Positions 36,856-45,899 of a stretch of 64,000 nucleotides of DNA are shown here, in pieces. The translations under genes and the position numbers were made by a program. Below the pieces are notes generated by a model. That model did not search any database, was not told where the DNA came from, and saw only the letters and a list, made by a program, of their open reading frames with translations. The stretch lies in contig DEFL01000048.1 of assembly GCA_002350845.1 (NCBI GenBank), positions 60,883 to 124,882 of the forward strand, read 5' to 3'. This DNA is from Christensenella sp. UBA2853 (GTDB lineage: Bacteria; Bacillota; Clostridia; Christensenellales; Aristaeellaceae). The stretch's first letter is position 1. The number at the start of each line of letters is the position of its first letter.

Positions 36856-39549
36856 TCATCCCAGCATGCCGCGGATAGAGGCAATGTCCACGCTCTCCTG
36901 CGGCGCAAACCGGTCACTGTCCATATACGCATAGATCGCGCGCTGAAGTGCCCTGGCCTCCGGGTATTCCATCAGGTCCTGAAGTCCCATGGAGGAGAAC
37001 ATGAGCCTGCCCCCGCCTGTGCGGCATTCGAAGAGCTTGGCCATGCTGCGCATGGTTGCATAGGAGTCCATCTCTGTAATGATCGGATGCACGCGGCAGT
37101 CTTCCGGAAGAATCACTGCGCGCCGTCCGGCCATCGGCCACCACTGCCATTCACTGTGGAAGGCCGTCGGGAACGCGTCAAAGAGCGGATGCTCCGCATC
37201 AATCAGCTGGCCCATGCCGCCTTCCTGATTCGGGAAACAGCCGACCGACCAGAAATCGGTCGAAAACTGGGCCTGAATTGAATGCGGCAGCGCCTCCTTT
37301 GTGGAGGGCGGCGTGAGATACACTTTCCCGCCCGCGGCAAGCACCTGCACGGCTTTTTCATCCAGGCACGCTGTCTCATAAACGGACGCGGGGCAGACAC
37401 ACTGTGTCTCCGGATAGAGCCAGAGCGGATAGCTGTTTTCATGCCCGGCAAAACACACCTTCAGCTCGAGCTTCTCGTTGTGCGCTCGCTCCGGCAGTGT
37501 CAGGCGGATCAGGCCTGCTTCGCCAAGACTTCCCTTCTCTATGCTCCGCTCACTGCCGCTGCCCGTCATTTCCCAGCCGTCCCCGGCCACGCGCCATGTC
37601 AGGCAGCCTGTGAGATCCTCTTTTCCGTAGTTCGCGATCTTCACCACAGCTTCGAGTACTTCCCCGGGCTCATAGGTATATTTCTTCAGTTCTGCCAGCG
37701 GCAGCACATCCCGGAAAAAGGCCTCAAAGCGTTCCGGCCGTGCAAAGGCGTACGGCTTGGGGCAGAGGTGACTGTTGAGCATGCCCACCAGGGCTGTTCC
37801 CTGACCCGGGAAATCCTGCAGTCCCAGCAGGGAAATACCCGCGATCTCCGGCGTCCTGAGATTGGCCTCCATCTCCTCCCGATAGCACAGAAGGGAAAGC
37901 TCGCCGGTCGCTTCCACGCGCTGCTTCCAGTTCTCTGCCATCCCGGCCTTTTCCGCTTTTTTCCGGATTGCCTCAAAATTGTCCGGCCGTGTCACGCCGT
38001 GGAAATCATCGATCTCCGCAAAATCCGGCAGCACCTCGTACTGTCCGACTTCAAAGGAAATAACCGGGCCCGGATAGGTCGCCCTCAGCGCCTGCATGCC
38101 CTCGGAGTAGTTCACGCATTCCGACGGCCTTGTGCGGTTCACATGCCCGGACATACCTGAGAAACTCCCGCGCAGAGGCAATTTCTCAAAGCGCTGGGAG
38201 GTATAGAAATCACTGTCCGGATCACAGCCAAGCGAACCGTAGTGCGGATTGGACGCATTGGCATACAGCCGCGTGCTGTCCTTCTCCCTGCACCGCGCGA
38301 GCATTTCGCTCATGCGGCGGTGGCCGAGTTTCCCGGCATGCAGTTCGTTTCCAAAGGTGAACATGACGAACGACGGATGATTGGCGAGCATATCCAGGGT
38401 TCTGTCCAGTTCATCCCGATAGAAGGCATACTCTTTATCGTCCTCAAACGCGTTTCTCGGATTCCAGCAGGGCAGTTCCGGCTGCATGAGCATGCCCAGC
38501 GCATCGGCAGCCTCAAACGCCGCTTCCGGCGGCACATGCGAATGGAAGCGCATGCAGTTGACGCCATAGCTTCTGTAGGTTCTCAGCACACGGTCCCAGT
38601 CAGCCGGTGTCATCGGCTCATACCCTGTTTCAGGAAACACAGCGCAGTTGGCTTCCGCGCGCAGATGAATGATTCTGCCGTTGAGGGTAAAGTGTCCGTC
38701 CCTCGTACCGAAATCCCGGACGCCAAACCGGACAGAGACCGTATCCAGTCCATCGGCTGCGGCCGTCATGACAAAGCAGGTGCCGTCCCCGAGGTCCCAG
38801 CGGTGCACATCCTCGCGCAGAAGGAGCCCTTCTGCCCGGATCTCTGTTCTTCCCTTTCCTGCCTCCGCATGAACGCAGGCCGTTTCGCGCAGCGCGGGGC
38901 TGTAAAAGCGCAGCTCCCCTTTCCACGGGCGGTCTGCATTGACCGTGACACAGACATCCACGGTTTCTCCGTGCGGAAACACGCGGAGGTTTTCGAGAAA
39001 CACCGGGTTTTCCAGACGATAGCGGACATACCCCAGCAGACCGTTCCAGTTCGTCTGTGTCTCATCGGTTGCCTCTGAGGAGAAGACGATATCATCATGC
39101 GGAAGCCCGGGATAACTGTTGTCGGAAATGATCTCAATGTGATCCAGGCCCCGCACGCAGTCTGTCACTTCAAAGGACTGCGGCGCTGAGAGGGAAAACG
39201 GAACAGCCTTCTCCGCTTCCTTTCCGTTGATCGTCACCTTCAGGCAGCGGGCACGCTGCACATCCAGAAATACACGGCACTGATCCGGCTTTGACCAGAG
39301 GAAATCACACTGCAGAAAAGCAGGGCCCTCAAACGTGAAGCGCCGGGTCAGCCTTGTCGTGATTCCCTCTTCATAGTCGATCTCCTGAATCCGGGCGTCC
39401 GGATGCCAGGGCTTGGCCTTTTTCTCCGGAAACCCGATCTCACTTTCATCCAGGGAGCCCGGAACGCGGAGGACACCGTCCTTCTCTTCGCCCGTCTCCG
39501 CGTTTTTGATCCTGCAGTACCACATGCCCGGCAGATTGATGATCTCCAC
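36856..39549 (-). CDS. Glycoside hydrolase family 2
   Basis: This 897-residue retaining glycosidase (beta-galactosidase, glucuronidase or mannosidase type) has the GH2 order: N-terminal sugar-binding sandwich, immunoglobulin-like domain, TIM barrel from about residue 290, then beta-rich C-terminal domains. Acid/base Glu402 lies in MFTFGNELHAG and the nucleophile is probably Glu500 in VISFEVGQYE. WDRVLRTYRSYGVNCMRFHSHVPPE is the typical GH2 barrel start. No signal peptide is present, so it acts on imported sugar. GTG at 39549 is the likely start, 6 nt after GGGAGGAC and 14 bp after the lactonase gene. Exact specificity is unknown. Confidence 0.85.
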   Translation of the reverse strand: MEIINLPGMWYCRIKNAETGEEKDGVLRVPGSLDESEIGFPEKKAKPWHPDARIQEIDYEEGITTRLTRRFTFEGPAFLQCDFLWSKPDQCRVFLDVQRARCLKVTINGKEAEKAVPFSLSAPQSFEVTDCVRGLDHIEIISDNSYPGLPHDDIVFSSEATDETQTNWNGLLGYVRYRLENPVFLENLRVFPHGETVDVCVTVNADRPWKGELRFYSPALRETACVHAEAGKGRTEIRAEGLLLREDVHRWDLGDGTCFVMTAAADGLDTVSVRFGVRDFGTRDGHFTLNGRIIHLRAEANCAVFPETGYEPMTPADWDRVLRTYRSYGVNCMRFHSHVPPEAAFEAADALGMLMQPELPCWNPRNAFEDDKEYAFYRDELDRTLDMLANHPSFVMFTFGNELHAGKLGHRRMSEMLARCREKDSTRLYANASNPHYGSLGCDPDSDFYTSQRFEKLPLRGSFSGMSGHVNRTRPSECVNYSEGMQALRATYPGPVISFEVGQYEVLPDFAEIDDFHGVTRPDNFEAIRKKAEKAGMAENWKQRVEATGELSLLCYREEMEANLRTPEIAGISLLGLQDFPGQGTALVGMLNSHLCPKPYAFARPERFEAFFRDVLPLAELKKYTYEPGEVLEAVVKIANYGKEDLTGCLTWRVAGDGWEMTGSGSERSIEKGSLGEAGLIRLTLPERAHNEKLELKVCFAGHENSYPLWLYPETQCVCPASVYETACLDEKAVQVLAAGGKVYLTPPSTKEALPHSIQAQFSTDFWSVGCFPNQEGGMGQLIDAEHPLFDAFPTAFHSEWQWWPMAGRRAVILPEDCRVHPIITEMDSYATMRSMAKLFECRTGGGRLMFSSMGLQDLMEYPEARALQRAIYAYMDSDRFAPQESVDIASIRGMLG

Positions 39550-39563
39550 AGTCCTGTCCTCCC

Positions 39564-40538
39564 TTATTTTTCCAGTGCAAGGCACACCGCGCCGGGGGCC
39601 TTCACACGGTCAGACCCGGTCCACATCCAGCCCTCGCGCCACAGACAGGTCACATCCCCGCTGCCCTGGCAGGCGCAGAGCACCATATTGCCCACGGGGA
39701 GGCAGTCCCTGGGCATCATGCCGCCGGTCGCAAAAATGCCGACCTGCTGGAGTTCCGTTCCCGTATCCTGGAAGACGGTCATCAGGTCCATGCCGCGCTG
39801 TGTGCAGTACAGAAGACCCTCATCATCCATGCGCAGGGCTGCCCCTGTGCCTTCTACCCCGTCGATCACCACCGGCGCACGGTATTCCCCGTTTTCGCGG
39901 AAGCAGCACAGCTGCTGGCTCAGTTCCGTGATGGCATACCAGTGGTCACCGCAGTCGAGAAGATGGCGCGGGCCATCCCCCGGCGCAAACCGCTTCACCG
40001 GCGCGTCTGCCTGCACCCAGGCATCCCCGTCCCGCTCGATCAGACGGACCTCATCCGCCCCCAGGTCGGAGCACCAGAGCGTGCGGTTATCCCGGAACAG
40101 GACAAAATGCGCATGCGGGCCCTCCTGTCTTGCCGGGTTCACGCTTCCTGAGCGTCCCTCCAGCAGGGACAGCATATTCGGCTCCTTGCCGGTGACGTCA
40201 TACACCGCCACCGAACCGCTGGTATAGTTGGCCACGGCCAGCGTGCTCCCGTCCGGAGACAGGGCCAGATGGCACGGATTTTCTCCCTTTGTGCCGACTT
40301 CCCAGATCCGTTCATACCCGCCGCGCAGGCGCTTTCTGGCAAAGCCCACTTTGCCTTCTTTACTGCCCAGGGATTCATTGACCCAGTACAGACCGCCGGG
40401 CACAGGCAGAAGATAGGACGGATCCTCGGCAAACATGACCACTTCAATATCCCGGATCATGCCCTGCTCCACTTTCAGGCGGTAAATGCCGTCACTCTCC
40501 GTGCCGGTCGTATAGCTTCCCACAAGTATCTGTTCCAT
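39564..40538 (-). CDS. Lactonase-family beta-propeller protein
   Basis: This 324-residue seven-bladed propeller resembles the Pgl-type 6-phosphogluconolactonase family (COG2706). It begins EQILVGSYTTGTESDGIYRLKVE and includes NPCHLALSPDGSTLAVANYTSGSVAVYDV, GPHAHFVLF, DLGADEVRLI and APGDGPRHLL, as in that family, which opens sugar lactones. GGGGGACACT precedes the ATG. It lies between an ABC importer ATPase gene and a GH2 gene in one operon, so a sugar lactone produced in this pathway is the likely substrate. The natural substrate is not fixed by sequence. Confidence 0.85.
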   Translation of the reverse strand: MEQILVGSYTTGTESDGIYRLKVEQGMIRDIEVVMFAEDPSYLLPVPGGLYWVNESLGSKEGKVGFARKRLRGGYERIWEVGTKGENPCHLALSPDGSTLAVANYTSGSVAVYDVTGKEPNMLSLLEGRSGSVNPARQEGPHAHFVLFRDNRTLWCSDLGADEVRLIERDGDAWVQADAPVKRFAPGDGPRHLLDCGDHWYAITELSQQLCCFRENGEYRAPVVIDGVEGTGAALRMDDEGLLYCTQRGMDLMTVFQDTGTELQQVGIFATGGMMPRDCLPVGNMVLCACQGSGDVTCLWREGWMWTGSDRVKAPGAVCLALEK

Positions 40539-40550
40539 AGTGTCCCCCAT

Positions 40551-40578
40551 AAAAGTGTGGCAGCCGTCAGCTGCCACA
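40551..40578 (-). terminator. Intercistronic hairpin
   Basis: Minus strand TGTGGCAGC-TGACG-GCTGCCACA followed by CTTTTAT, between the ATPase and lactonase genes. The weak U-tract suggests partial termination or message processing. Confidence 0.55.
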
Positions 40579-40607
40579 TCCTGTTTTCAAGCTGTCTGAA
40601 AAAGATT

Positions 40608-41717
40608 CTACATCAGTTCCATGGTTCCTTCTGCGACATTCTTTCCGCCCTGTTCGCGGTCAAAGAGAATGGCCCTTCCGCTGAAGGCAAAGCAGACCGT
40701 GCTGTCCACCGGGTAATCCACACCGCCGAAGACCACGGCGGTCAGGAGTGTGCCGCCCACATCCAGCTTCACGGTCGTCTCCATGCCCGAAGGCAGTGTA
40801 GAGTACACCGAGGCCCGAATCCCCTCCGTTTCTGAGATGTGTATGAACTCAGGCCGGATACCCAGCACGCACCGGGATGTCTTCAGATCAATCGGAGCCG
40901 ATGCATGGAACACGCCGTGCAGTGTGCCAAAGGAGACTTCCGCTGTATTCCCGTTCACTTTCGCCTCGCCGTCAAGGAAGTTCATGGTCGGATTGCCCAT
41001 AAAGTCTGCCACGAACAGATTGGCCGGCTCATTGTACATCGTCAGCGGCGGAGCGTACTGCTGAAGAACGCCGTTTTCCATAATGCACACGCGTGTGGAA
41101 AGCGTCATGGCTTCGAGCTGGTCGTGCGTCACATACACAAACGTCGAGTCCGTATCCTTGTGCAGCCGCTTGAGCTCCGTGCGCATCTCCATGCGCAGCT
41201 TGGCATCAAGGTTGGACAGCGGTTCATCCATGAACAGGACCTTGGGTCCCGGAGCCAGCGTTCTGGCGATGGCGACGCGCTGCTGCTGACCGCCGGAGAG
41301 TTCACTGGGATAGCGGCTCTCGAACTGTTCAATGCGCAGCATTTTCAGCAGTTCATTGGCGCGCTCGCGGATCCTCTTCTTGTCCCACTTGAGGTTCTCC
41401 AGACCGAAGGCGATGTTCTGATACACCGTCATGTGCGGCCAGAGCGCGTAGTTCTGGAACAGAAAGCCCACATCGCGCTTGTTGGGCGGAAGATTGATGC
41501 CGCGGTCCGCGTCAAAAACGACCTTTCCATCAATGGAGATGCTGCCCTCTGTCGGGGTTTCCAGGCCGGCAATCATGCGCAGCGTGGTTGTTTTGCCGCA
41601 GCCGGAAGGCCCGAGCAGCGTGATGAACGCATTGCTTTCAATATCCAGATTGAGGTTGTCCACGGCCACAAATTTGCCGAAGCGCTTGGATACATTGTTC
41701 AGTCTGATTTCCGGCAT
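40608..41717 (-). CDS. ABC transporter ATP-binding protein (MalK/FbpC/PotA type)
   Basis: This 369-residue ATPase has an N-terminal nucleotide-binding domain and C-terminal TOBE-type beta domain. Motifs are Walker A GPSGCGKTT, Q-loop LFQNYALWPHM, signature LSGGQQQRVAI, Walker B VLFMDEPLSNLDAKL and VYVTHDQLEAMTL. It works with the two-domain permease and binding protein encoded just upstream. AGGTGG precedes the ATG at 41717, which overlaps the permease stop region (TAAGATG). The TOBE domain may regulate uptake. Sequence does not separate sugar from iron or polyamine cargo. Confidence 0.92.
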   Translation of the reverse strand: MPEIRLNNVSKRFGKFVAVDNLNLDIESNAFITLLGPSGCGKTTTLRMIAGLETPTEGSISIDGKVVFDADRGINLPPNKRDVGFLFQNYALWPHMTVYQNIAFGLENLKWDKKRIRERANELLKMLRIEQFESRYPSELSGGQQQRVAIARTLAPGPKVLFMDEPLSNLDAKLRMEMRTELKRLHKDTDSTFVYVTHDQLEAMTLSTRVCIMENGVLQQYAPPLTMYNEPANLFVADFMGNPTMNFLDGEAKVNGNTAEVSFGTLHGVFHASAPIDLKTSRCVLGIRPEFIHISETEGIRASVYSTLPSGMETTVKLDVGGTLLTAVVFGGVDYPVDSTVCFAFSGRAILFDREQGGKNVAEGTMELM

Positions 41718-41718
41718 C

Positions 41719-43545
41719 TTAACCACCTACTCCCTTGTCGATTGACGCACCGGTCAGTTTGTTGACGATAAAGTTCACCAGCAGAACCACAATGATGATC
41801 AGCAGATTGATCGCATTGCCGAACTGCGCCCAGCCTTTCTCGGAATACTGCATGAGCATGGTGGTGAGAATGGTATTGCTCGTCGGCACCAGCAGCACAA
41901 ACAGGCTCAGTTCGCGCATGCATGAAACCAGCGGCAGAAGATATCCGGAGAGGAAGCTCGACTTCTGAATCGGAAAAATGACCCGCAGCATGCGCTTCCA
42001 CCACGGAACACCGGTAATCAGGGCTGCTTCCTCGATTTCACCCGAAAGCTGCAGCATGGCATTGACACCGGATCGGGAGGCAAAGGGAAGATACTTCACT
42101 GAGCCCACCAGCGCGAGCAGCAGGAAGCCGCGCAGCCAGGTGACTCTCGAGGACATGGCCAGATAGATCGCGCCGAAGGCCAGGCTCGGCATGAGGTACG
42201 GAAAGAAGGACAGGCTGTTGACCCAGGAAGCCAGCCGGCTTCCGCGGCGCTTGGCCACGCCGTATCCGACCAGAATGCCGCACGTGCCGGCAGCCAAAGC
42301 GCATGTCACAGCAAGGCCCAGCGAATAGCCCAGCGCATTCCAGACCTTCGGGTTGAGAAGAATGCCCGTGCTGTCGCCCTGATCAAGGCGCTTGTCCAGC
42401 TCGGTTCCGATCCAGAAGTCCAGGGTCATATTGCCCAGCGTATAGTCGCCGGCCTTGATGATCACGGACTCAAGCGCAAAGGTCACCAGCGGCACCACGG
42501 CCACCATGAGCAGGATGATCACCAGAAGGATGGCGATCGGGCGGTTGGCCCGGCCCAGGTTGATTTTGCTGATCTGACCGGACTTGCCCGTGACGGTGGT
42601 AAACTGCTTTCTGGAATTGGTGACTTTCTGGTTCAGCAGCAGAATTGCCACGCCAAAGAGGATCATGACGCCGACAATGATGTAAGCCTGGCCCGGGTAG
42701 GAGTCCATCAGGGACTTCATCTTTGTGGAGAGCACATAGTAGCGCACCGGAGAGCCCAGGAAGACAGGAACCGAATACGCACTCATGGAGCTGGCAAACA
42801 CCAGAAGGAACGTGGAGAGCATGGCCGGCTTCACAATCGGCAGGGTGATCCTCCAGATAATGCGCGGCCGGGAAGTCTTGAGAATCGTGGCTGCTTCCTC
42901 CAGATTGGCATCCATGTTGCGGAGAATGCCGCCGATGAGGATATACGCAAACGGCGCATAGTGCAGTCCCAGCACCAGTGCAATCGGGAATGCCCCGTAG
43001 ACAAACCACTCGGGCATGAAGATCCCGAAGACGGAGGCCATGATACCGTTGCTCGTCTTCAGACCGATGTTCACATTCTTGAAGAATGTTTCCCAGAACA
43101 GCGCCAGCGTCCAGGCCGGCATGATGTACGGGAAGGTGAAGACGCCGGAAATGAACTTCTTGTATTTGAGGTTGGTGCGCGTGACCAGGAATGCGACCAC
43201 GCCGCCGAACAGAATGGCAATGACTGATGACGATACCGACACAATCAGCGTATTGAAGAACGGCTGATAGAACTGGATTGAGCTGTAATCGTTCTCGCTG
43301 GTCAGGAACAGGCGCCTGAAATGATACAGAGAGAGTTCCCCTGCCTTTTGGCCGGCTGCCCTGGCCTCACGGCCGGTATGAATGGTAAAGGTCTCCGTGA
43401 GCATGGAGAGCAGCGGGTAGAGTGTCAGCAGCGTCAGCGCCACAAGAAAAATCATCAGGATGACATTGGCCGGCTTGGACAGCCAGGCATGCGCGCGCCC
43501 CTGCAGACGGCGCATCTGAATCTTGCGGATTCCTGCCTGCTCCAT
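41719..43545 (-). CDS. ABC transporter permease, two fused membrane domains (FbpB/ThiP type)
   Basis: This 608-residue membrane protein carries both halves of the transport channel in one chain, as in FbpB iron and ThiP thiamine permeases. About 12 helices are present. Each half has an EAA loop: EEAATILKTSRPRIIWRITLPIVKP (about 230-255) and EEAALITGVPWWKRMLRVIFPI (about 520-545). GGGGGAAAC precedes the ATG at 43545. The gene sits between the binding protein and ATPase genes. Cargo is unclear: the family often carries ferric ions, phosphonates or other small ligands, but the downstream lactonase and glycosidase argue for a sugar derivative. Confidence 0.9.
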   Translation of the reverse strand: MEQAGIRKIQMRRLQGRAHAWLSKPANVILMIFLVALTLLTLYPLLSMLTETFTIHTGREARAAGQKAGELSLYHFRRLFLTSENDYSSIQFYQPFFNTLIVSVSSSVIAILFGGVVAFLVTRTNLKYKKFISGVFTFPYIMPAWTLALFWETFFKNVNIGLKTSNGIMASVFGIFMPEWFVYGAFPIALVLGLHYAPFAYILIGGILRNMDANLEEAATILKTSRPRIIWRITLPIVKPAMLSTFLLVFASSMSAYSVPVFLGSPVRYYVLSTKMKSLMDSYPGQAYIIVGVMILFGVAILLLNQKVTNSRKQFTTVTGKSGQISKINLGRANRPIAILLVIILLMVAVVPLVTFALESVIIKAGDYTLGNMTLDFWIGTELDKRLDQGDSTGILLNPKVWNALGYSLGLAVTCALAAGTCGILVGYGVAKRRGSRLASWVNSLSFFPYLMPSLAFGAIYLAMSSRVTWLRGFLLLALVGSVKYLPFASRSGVNAMLQLSGEIEEAALITGVPWWKRMLRVIFPIQKSSFLSGYLLPLVSCMRELSLFVLLVPTSNTILTTMLMQYSEKGWAQFGNAINLLIIIVVLLVNFIVNKLTGASIDKGVGG

Positions 43546-43645
43546 AACATGTTTCCCCCAATCTTTGCCGGAATCGAATAAAAAGACGGCGGGACGGGCA
43601 AATCCGTCCCGCCCATCCATGAGCGTTCAGCCCGGAAGCCTGAAC

Positions 43646-44788
43646 TCAGTTCTGGCAGTGCTGGAGAATGAAGTCTTCCACTTCAAAGTTGTTGAGGATG
43701 TAGTCAGCGTCTTCCATGACCAGGGTGTTCTTCCACACGTCGATGGTCAGGTCGCCTTCATTGACGGTGATGGCCGCATTCGGGGAGTAAGCGCCGATGG
43801 ACTTGCCCCAGGGCTTGAAGCCGTCCTGCGTCATGAGGTACTCGATGAAGAGCATGCCGGTGTAAGGACGGGTGGCCTGGGTGTTGATCATGGTGTACAT
43901 CGGATACATGAATCCGGAGAAGGGTTCCACAGCATAGCCGTTCGCGGTGGCATCATACTGAGCCACGGTCAGGTTGTCAGTGAGAACCGAGGAGGAGCGG
44001 AGCTTGCTGAGCACGAACAGGCCGATCTTGCCCGCTGCGGTATCCTGGCTGATTTCCTCAGCAATGGTGGTATCGGACTTTCCGAAAGTGCAGTTGTCGA
44101 GGAATTCGGCCACCCACTTGTAGCCGGCATTCTTGTATTCGCCCAGATCGATGTCCTCGCCCTTCAGGGTCTTGTAGGCTGCGGCGAGCTTTTCGGCCCA
44201 TTCGTCCTTGGTGCACATGACCAGGAAGTTCATGTTGACCTTTTCGCTCTCAGGATTCTTGAAGATAATGTTGCCCTTCATGGCCGGATCGGTGAGTTCC
44301 CACACATTCTTGATGGCGGGCACATTGTCGCCGAGGTTATTGTAGATGAAGAGCTTGTTGATGTACTGATGCACCAGAGCAGGCTGCTGATCGGCTTCGT
44401 CGAGCGCATCCTTCACAGAGGCAGGCACAAAATTGATGACCAGGCCTTCATCGATGGCATCGGTCAGCTGAGCGCCGTCCTGGATCATGACCATATCAGC
44501 CGCGGTGCTGCCGTTTTCATTGCGCAGCTTGGTGTAGATTTCCTGATCCTTGAGGTTGTTGGCTTCGGTTGTGATGCCATAGAGGGCTGCGAAATCTTCG
44601 GCGGCCGTCGCAATGCGGCTGGTGTTGCCGTAGACGACGAATGTGCCGCTTTCGGCCTTGGCTTTTTCCACCAGTTCGTCATGCGTCAGGGCCTGGCCGG
44701 CCTCCACATCGGCTGCAACGTCTGCAAACGCAGGAACAGCCATCAGCAGAAGACTCAGGGCAAGCAGAACAGAAAGCATTTTTTTCAT
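43646..44788 (-). CDS. ABC transporter substrate-binding protein (FbpA/PotD-like)
   Basis: This 380-residue extracellular receptor has a Sec signal peptide (MKKMLSVLLALSLLLMAVPAFA, cleavage after AFA) without a lipobox Cys. The mature fold begins TFVVYGNTSRIATAAEDFAALYGI, a pattern common in iron(III)- and polyamine-type receptors (class II, COG1840-like), and FIEYLMTQDGFKPWGKSIGAYSP near the end fits that group. The usual pair of ferric-binding Tyr residues is not evident, so iron is doubtful. AAAGGGGAT precedes the ATG. The gene heads the operon with permease, ATPase, lactonase and GH2. Confidence 0.85.
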   Translation of the reverse strand: MKKMLSVLLALSLLLMAVPAFADVAADVEAGQALTHDELVEKAKAESGTFVVYGNTSRIATAAEDFAALYGITTEANNLKDQEIYTKLRNENGSTAADMVMIQDGAQLTDAIDEGLVINFVPASVKDALDEADQQPALVHQYINKLFIYNNLGDNVPAIKNVWELTDPAMKGNIIFKNPESEKVNMNFLVMCTKDEWAEKLAAAYKTLKGEDIDLGEYKNAGYKWVAEFLDNCTFGKSDTTIAEEISQDTAAGKIGLFVLSKLRSSSVLTDNLTVAQYDATANGYAVEPFSGFMYPMYTMINTQATRPYTGMLFIEYLMTQDGFKPWGKSIGAYSPNAAITVNEGDLTIDVWKNTLVMEDADYILNNFEVEDFILQHCQN

Positions 44789-44877
44789 AGAGCAATCCCC
44801 TTTCATGGAACAGATCGTCCCGCGGCCTTTTCCGGCCACCGGGACATGTTGTTGTATTTGGTTGATTCTGATTGTGA

Positions 44878-44906
44878 ATTATACCAGACATTCGCAGCTT
44901 GCGCAA
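44878..44906 (-). promoter_or_regulatory. Promoter of the ABC-lactonase-GH2 operon
   Basis: Minus strand TTGCGC, 17-bp spacer with TGG before TATAAT (extended -10), 90 bp upstream of the binding protein gene. Confidence 0.7.
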
Positions 44907-44935
44907 TCTTTTCGTCTGCAATCGCATGCTGTCTC

Positions 44936-44963
44936 TTGCCTGTGCGCCGCGTTTCTGTATAAT
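44936..44963 (+). promoter_or_regulatory. Promoter of the DMT exporter gene
   Basis: TTGCCT, 16-bp spacer, TATAAT; divergent from the promoter at 44878-44906. Confidence 0.6.
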
Positions 44964-44999
44964 GCACCCTCGAATGCTGTTTTCGCGGAGGCTGATTGC

Positions 45000-45866
45000 A
45001 TGCAACTTTCACGGCGCGGTGCGGCCTGGATGCTCGTCCTGGTCACCCTGATCTGGGGCGGCGGGTTTGCCGCATCCGAGTACGCCATACGCGCGGGTCT
45101 GAGCGCTTCCTGGATCCTGCTGATCCGTTTTTCCATCGGCTCGCTGTTTGTCCTCGCGTGTTTTTTCCGAAAAATCCGTCCTGCCCCTGCCCGCATGATC
45201 CTGCACGGAATCGGGGCCGGCGTCATTCTTTTTCTCGCCTTTTTTGCGCAGATCGTCGGTCAGGGAAAAACCACCGTCCCCAATGCCGCCCTTCTGACTG
45301 CAACGAATGTCGTGATGGTGCCTTTCATCATCTGGGCCTTCCGCCACAGGCGTCCGCGTCCGAGGACGTTCCTTTTGTGCCTGGCCACCATGTGCGGCAT
45401 GGTTCTTCTCACCCTTGACGGAGAGCTGCGGATTGCGCCGGGGATCGGCGACCTTTTGATTCTTCTGTGCGCCTTTCTCTTTGCTCTGCACATCGCCTAT
45501 CTCGAGCTCGTCTGCTTTCATGACGACCCGATCCCCGTGGCTTTCTGGCAGCTGCTCACCTGCGCAGTCATGAGCGGGCTGTCGCTTCTGATCTTTCCCT
45601 CCGCGCTCACCCCCGCCCAGCTGCACGCCGGCCTGCTTCCGGTGCTCTATCTCGGCTTTCTCTCCACCGGCGCATGCTACTTAATGCAGACAAAGGCCCA
45701 GACGGTCCTGCCCGCGGCACGGGCAGGCATCGTCATGAGCCTTGAAGGGTTCTTTGGAACCGTCTTTTCACTTATTCTGGGACTGGCCGTCTTTCGTCCG
45801 GCCATGGCCCTGGGCGGGATCATTGTCACGCTTTCTGTCGTGCTCTCCTCCGCCCTTGATTCCTGA
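45000..45866 (+). CDS. EamA/DMT family transporter
   Basis: This 288-residue inner-membrane protein has ten predicted helices in two EamA repeats. The start AWMLVLVTLIWGGGFAASEYAIRAGLSASWILLIRFSIGSLFVLA and the repeat LGFLSTGACYLMQTKAQTVLPAARAGIVMSLEGFFGTVFSLILG are typical of drug/metabolite exporters. Substrate is unknown; amino acids or metabolites are common in the family. GGAGG lies about 10 nt before ATG 45000. It is transcribed alone, divergent from the ABC operon, and ends at a terminator shared in position with the convergent esterase gene. Confidence 0.9.
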   Translation: MQLSRRGAAWMLVLVTLIWGGGFAASEYAIRAGLSASWILLIRFSIGSLFVLACFFRKIRPAPARMILHGIGAGVILFLAFFAQIVGQGKTTVPNAALLTATNVVMVPFIIWAFRHRRPRPRTFLLCLATMCGMVLLTLDGELRIAPGIGDLLILLCAFLFALHIAYLELVCFHDDPIPVAFWQLLTCAVMSGLSLLIFPSALTPAQLHAGLLPVLYLGFLSTGACYLMQTKAQTVLPAARAGIVMSLEGFFGTVFSLILGLAVFRPAMALGGIIVTLSVVLSSALDS

Positions 45867-45868
45867 AT

Positions 45869-45892
45869 GCCTGCTCTGCGCAGGCTTTTTTC
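45869..45892 (+). terminator. Intrinsic terminator
   Basis: GCCTGC-TCTGC-GCAGGC followed by TTTTTT, directly after the DMT gene. Confidence 0.75.
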
Positions 45893-45899
45893 ATGCCTT

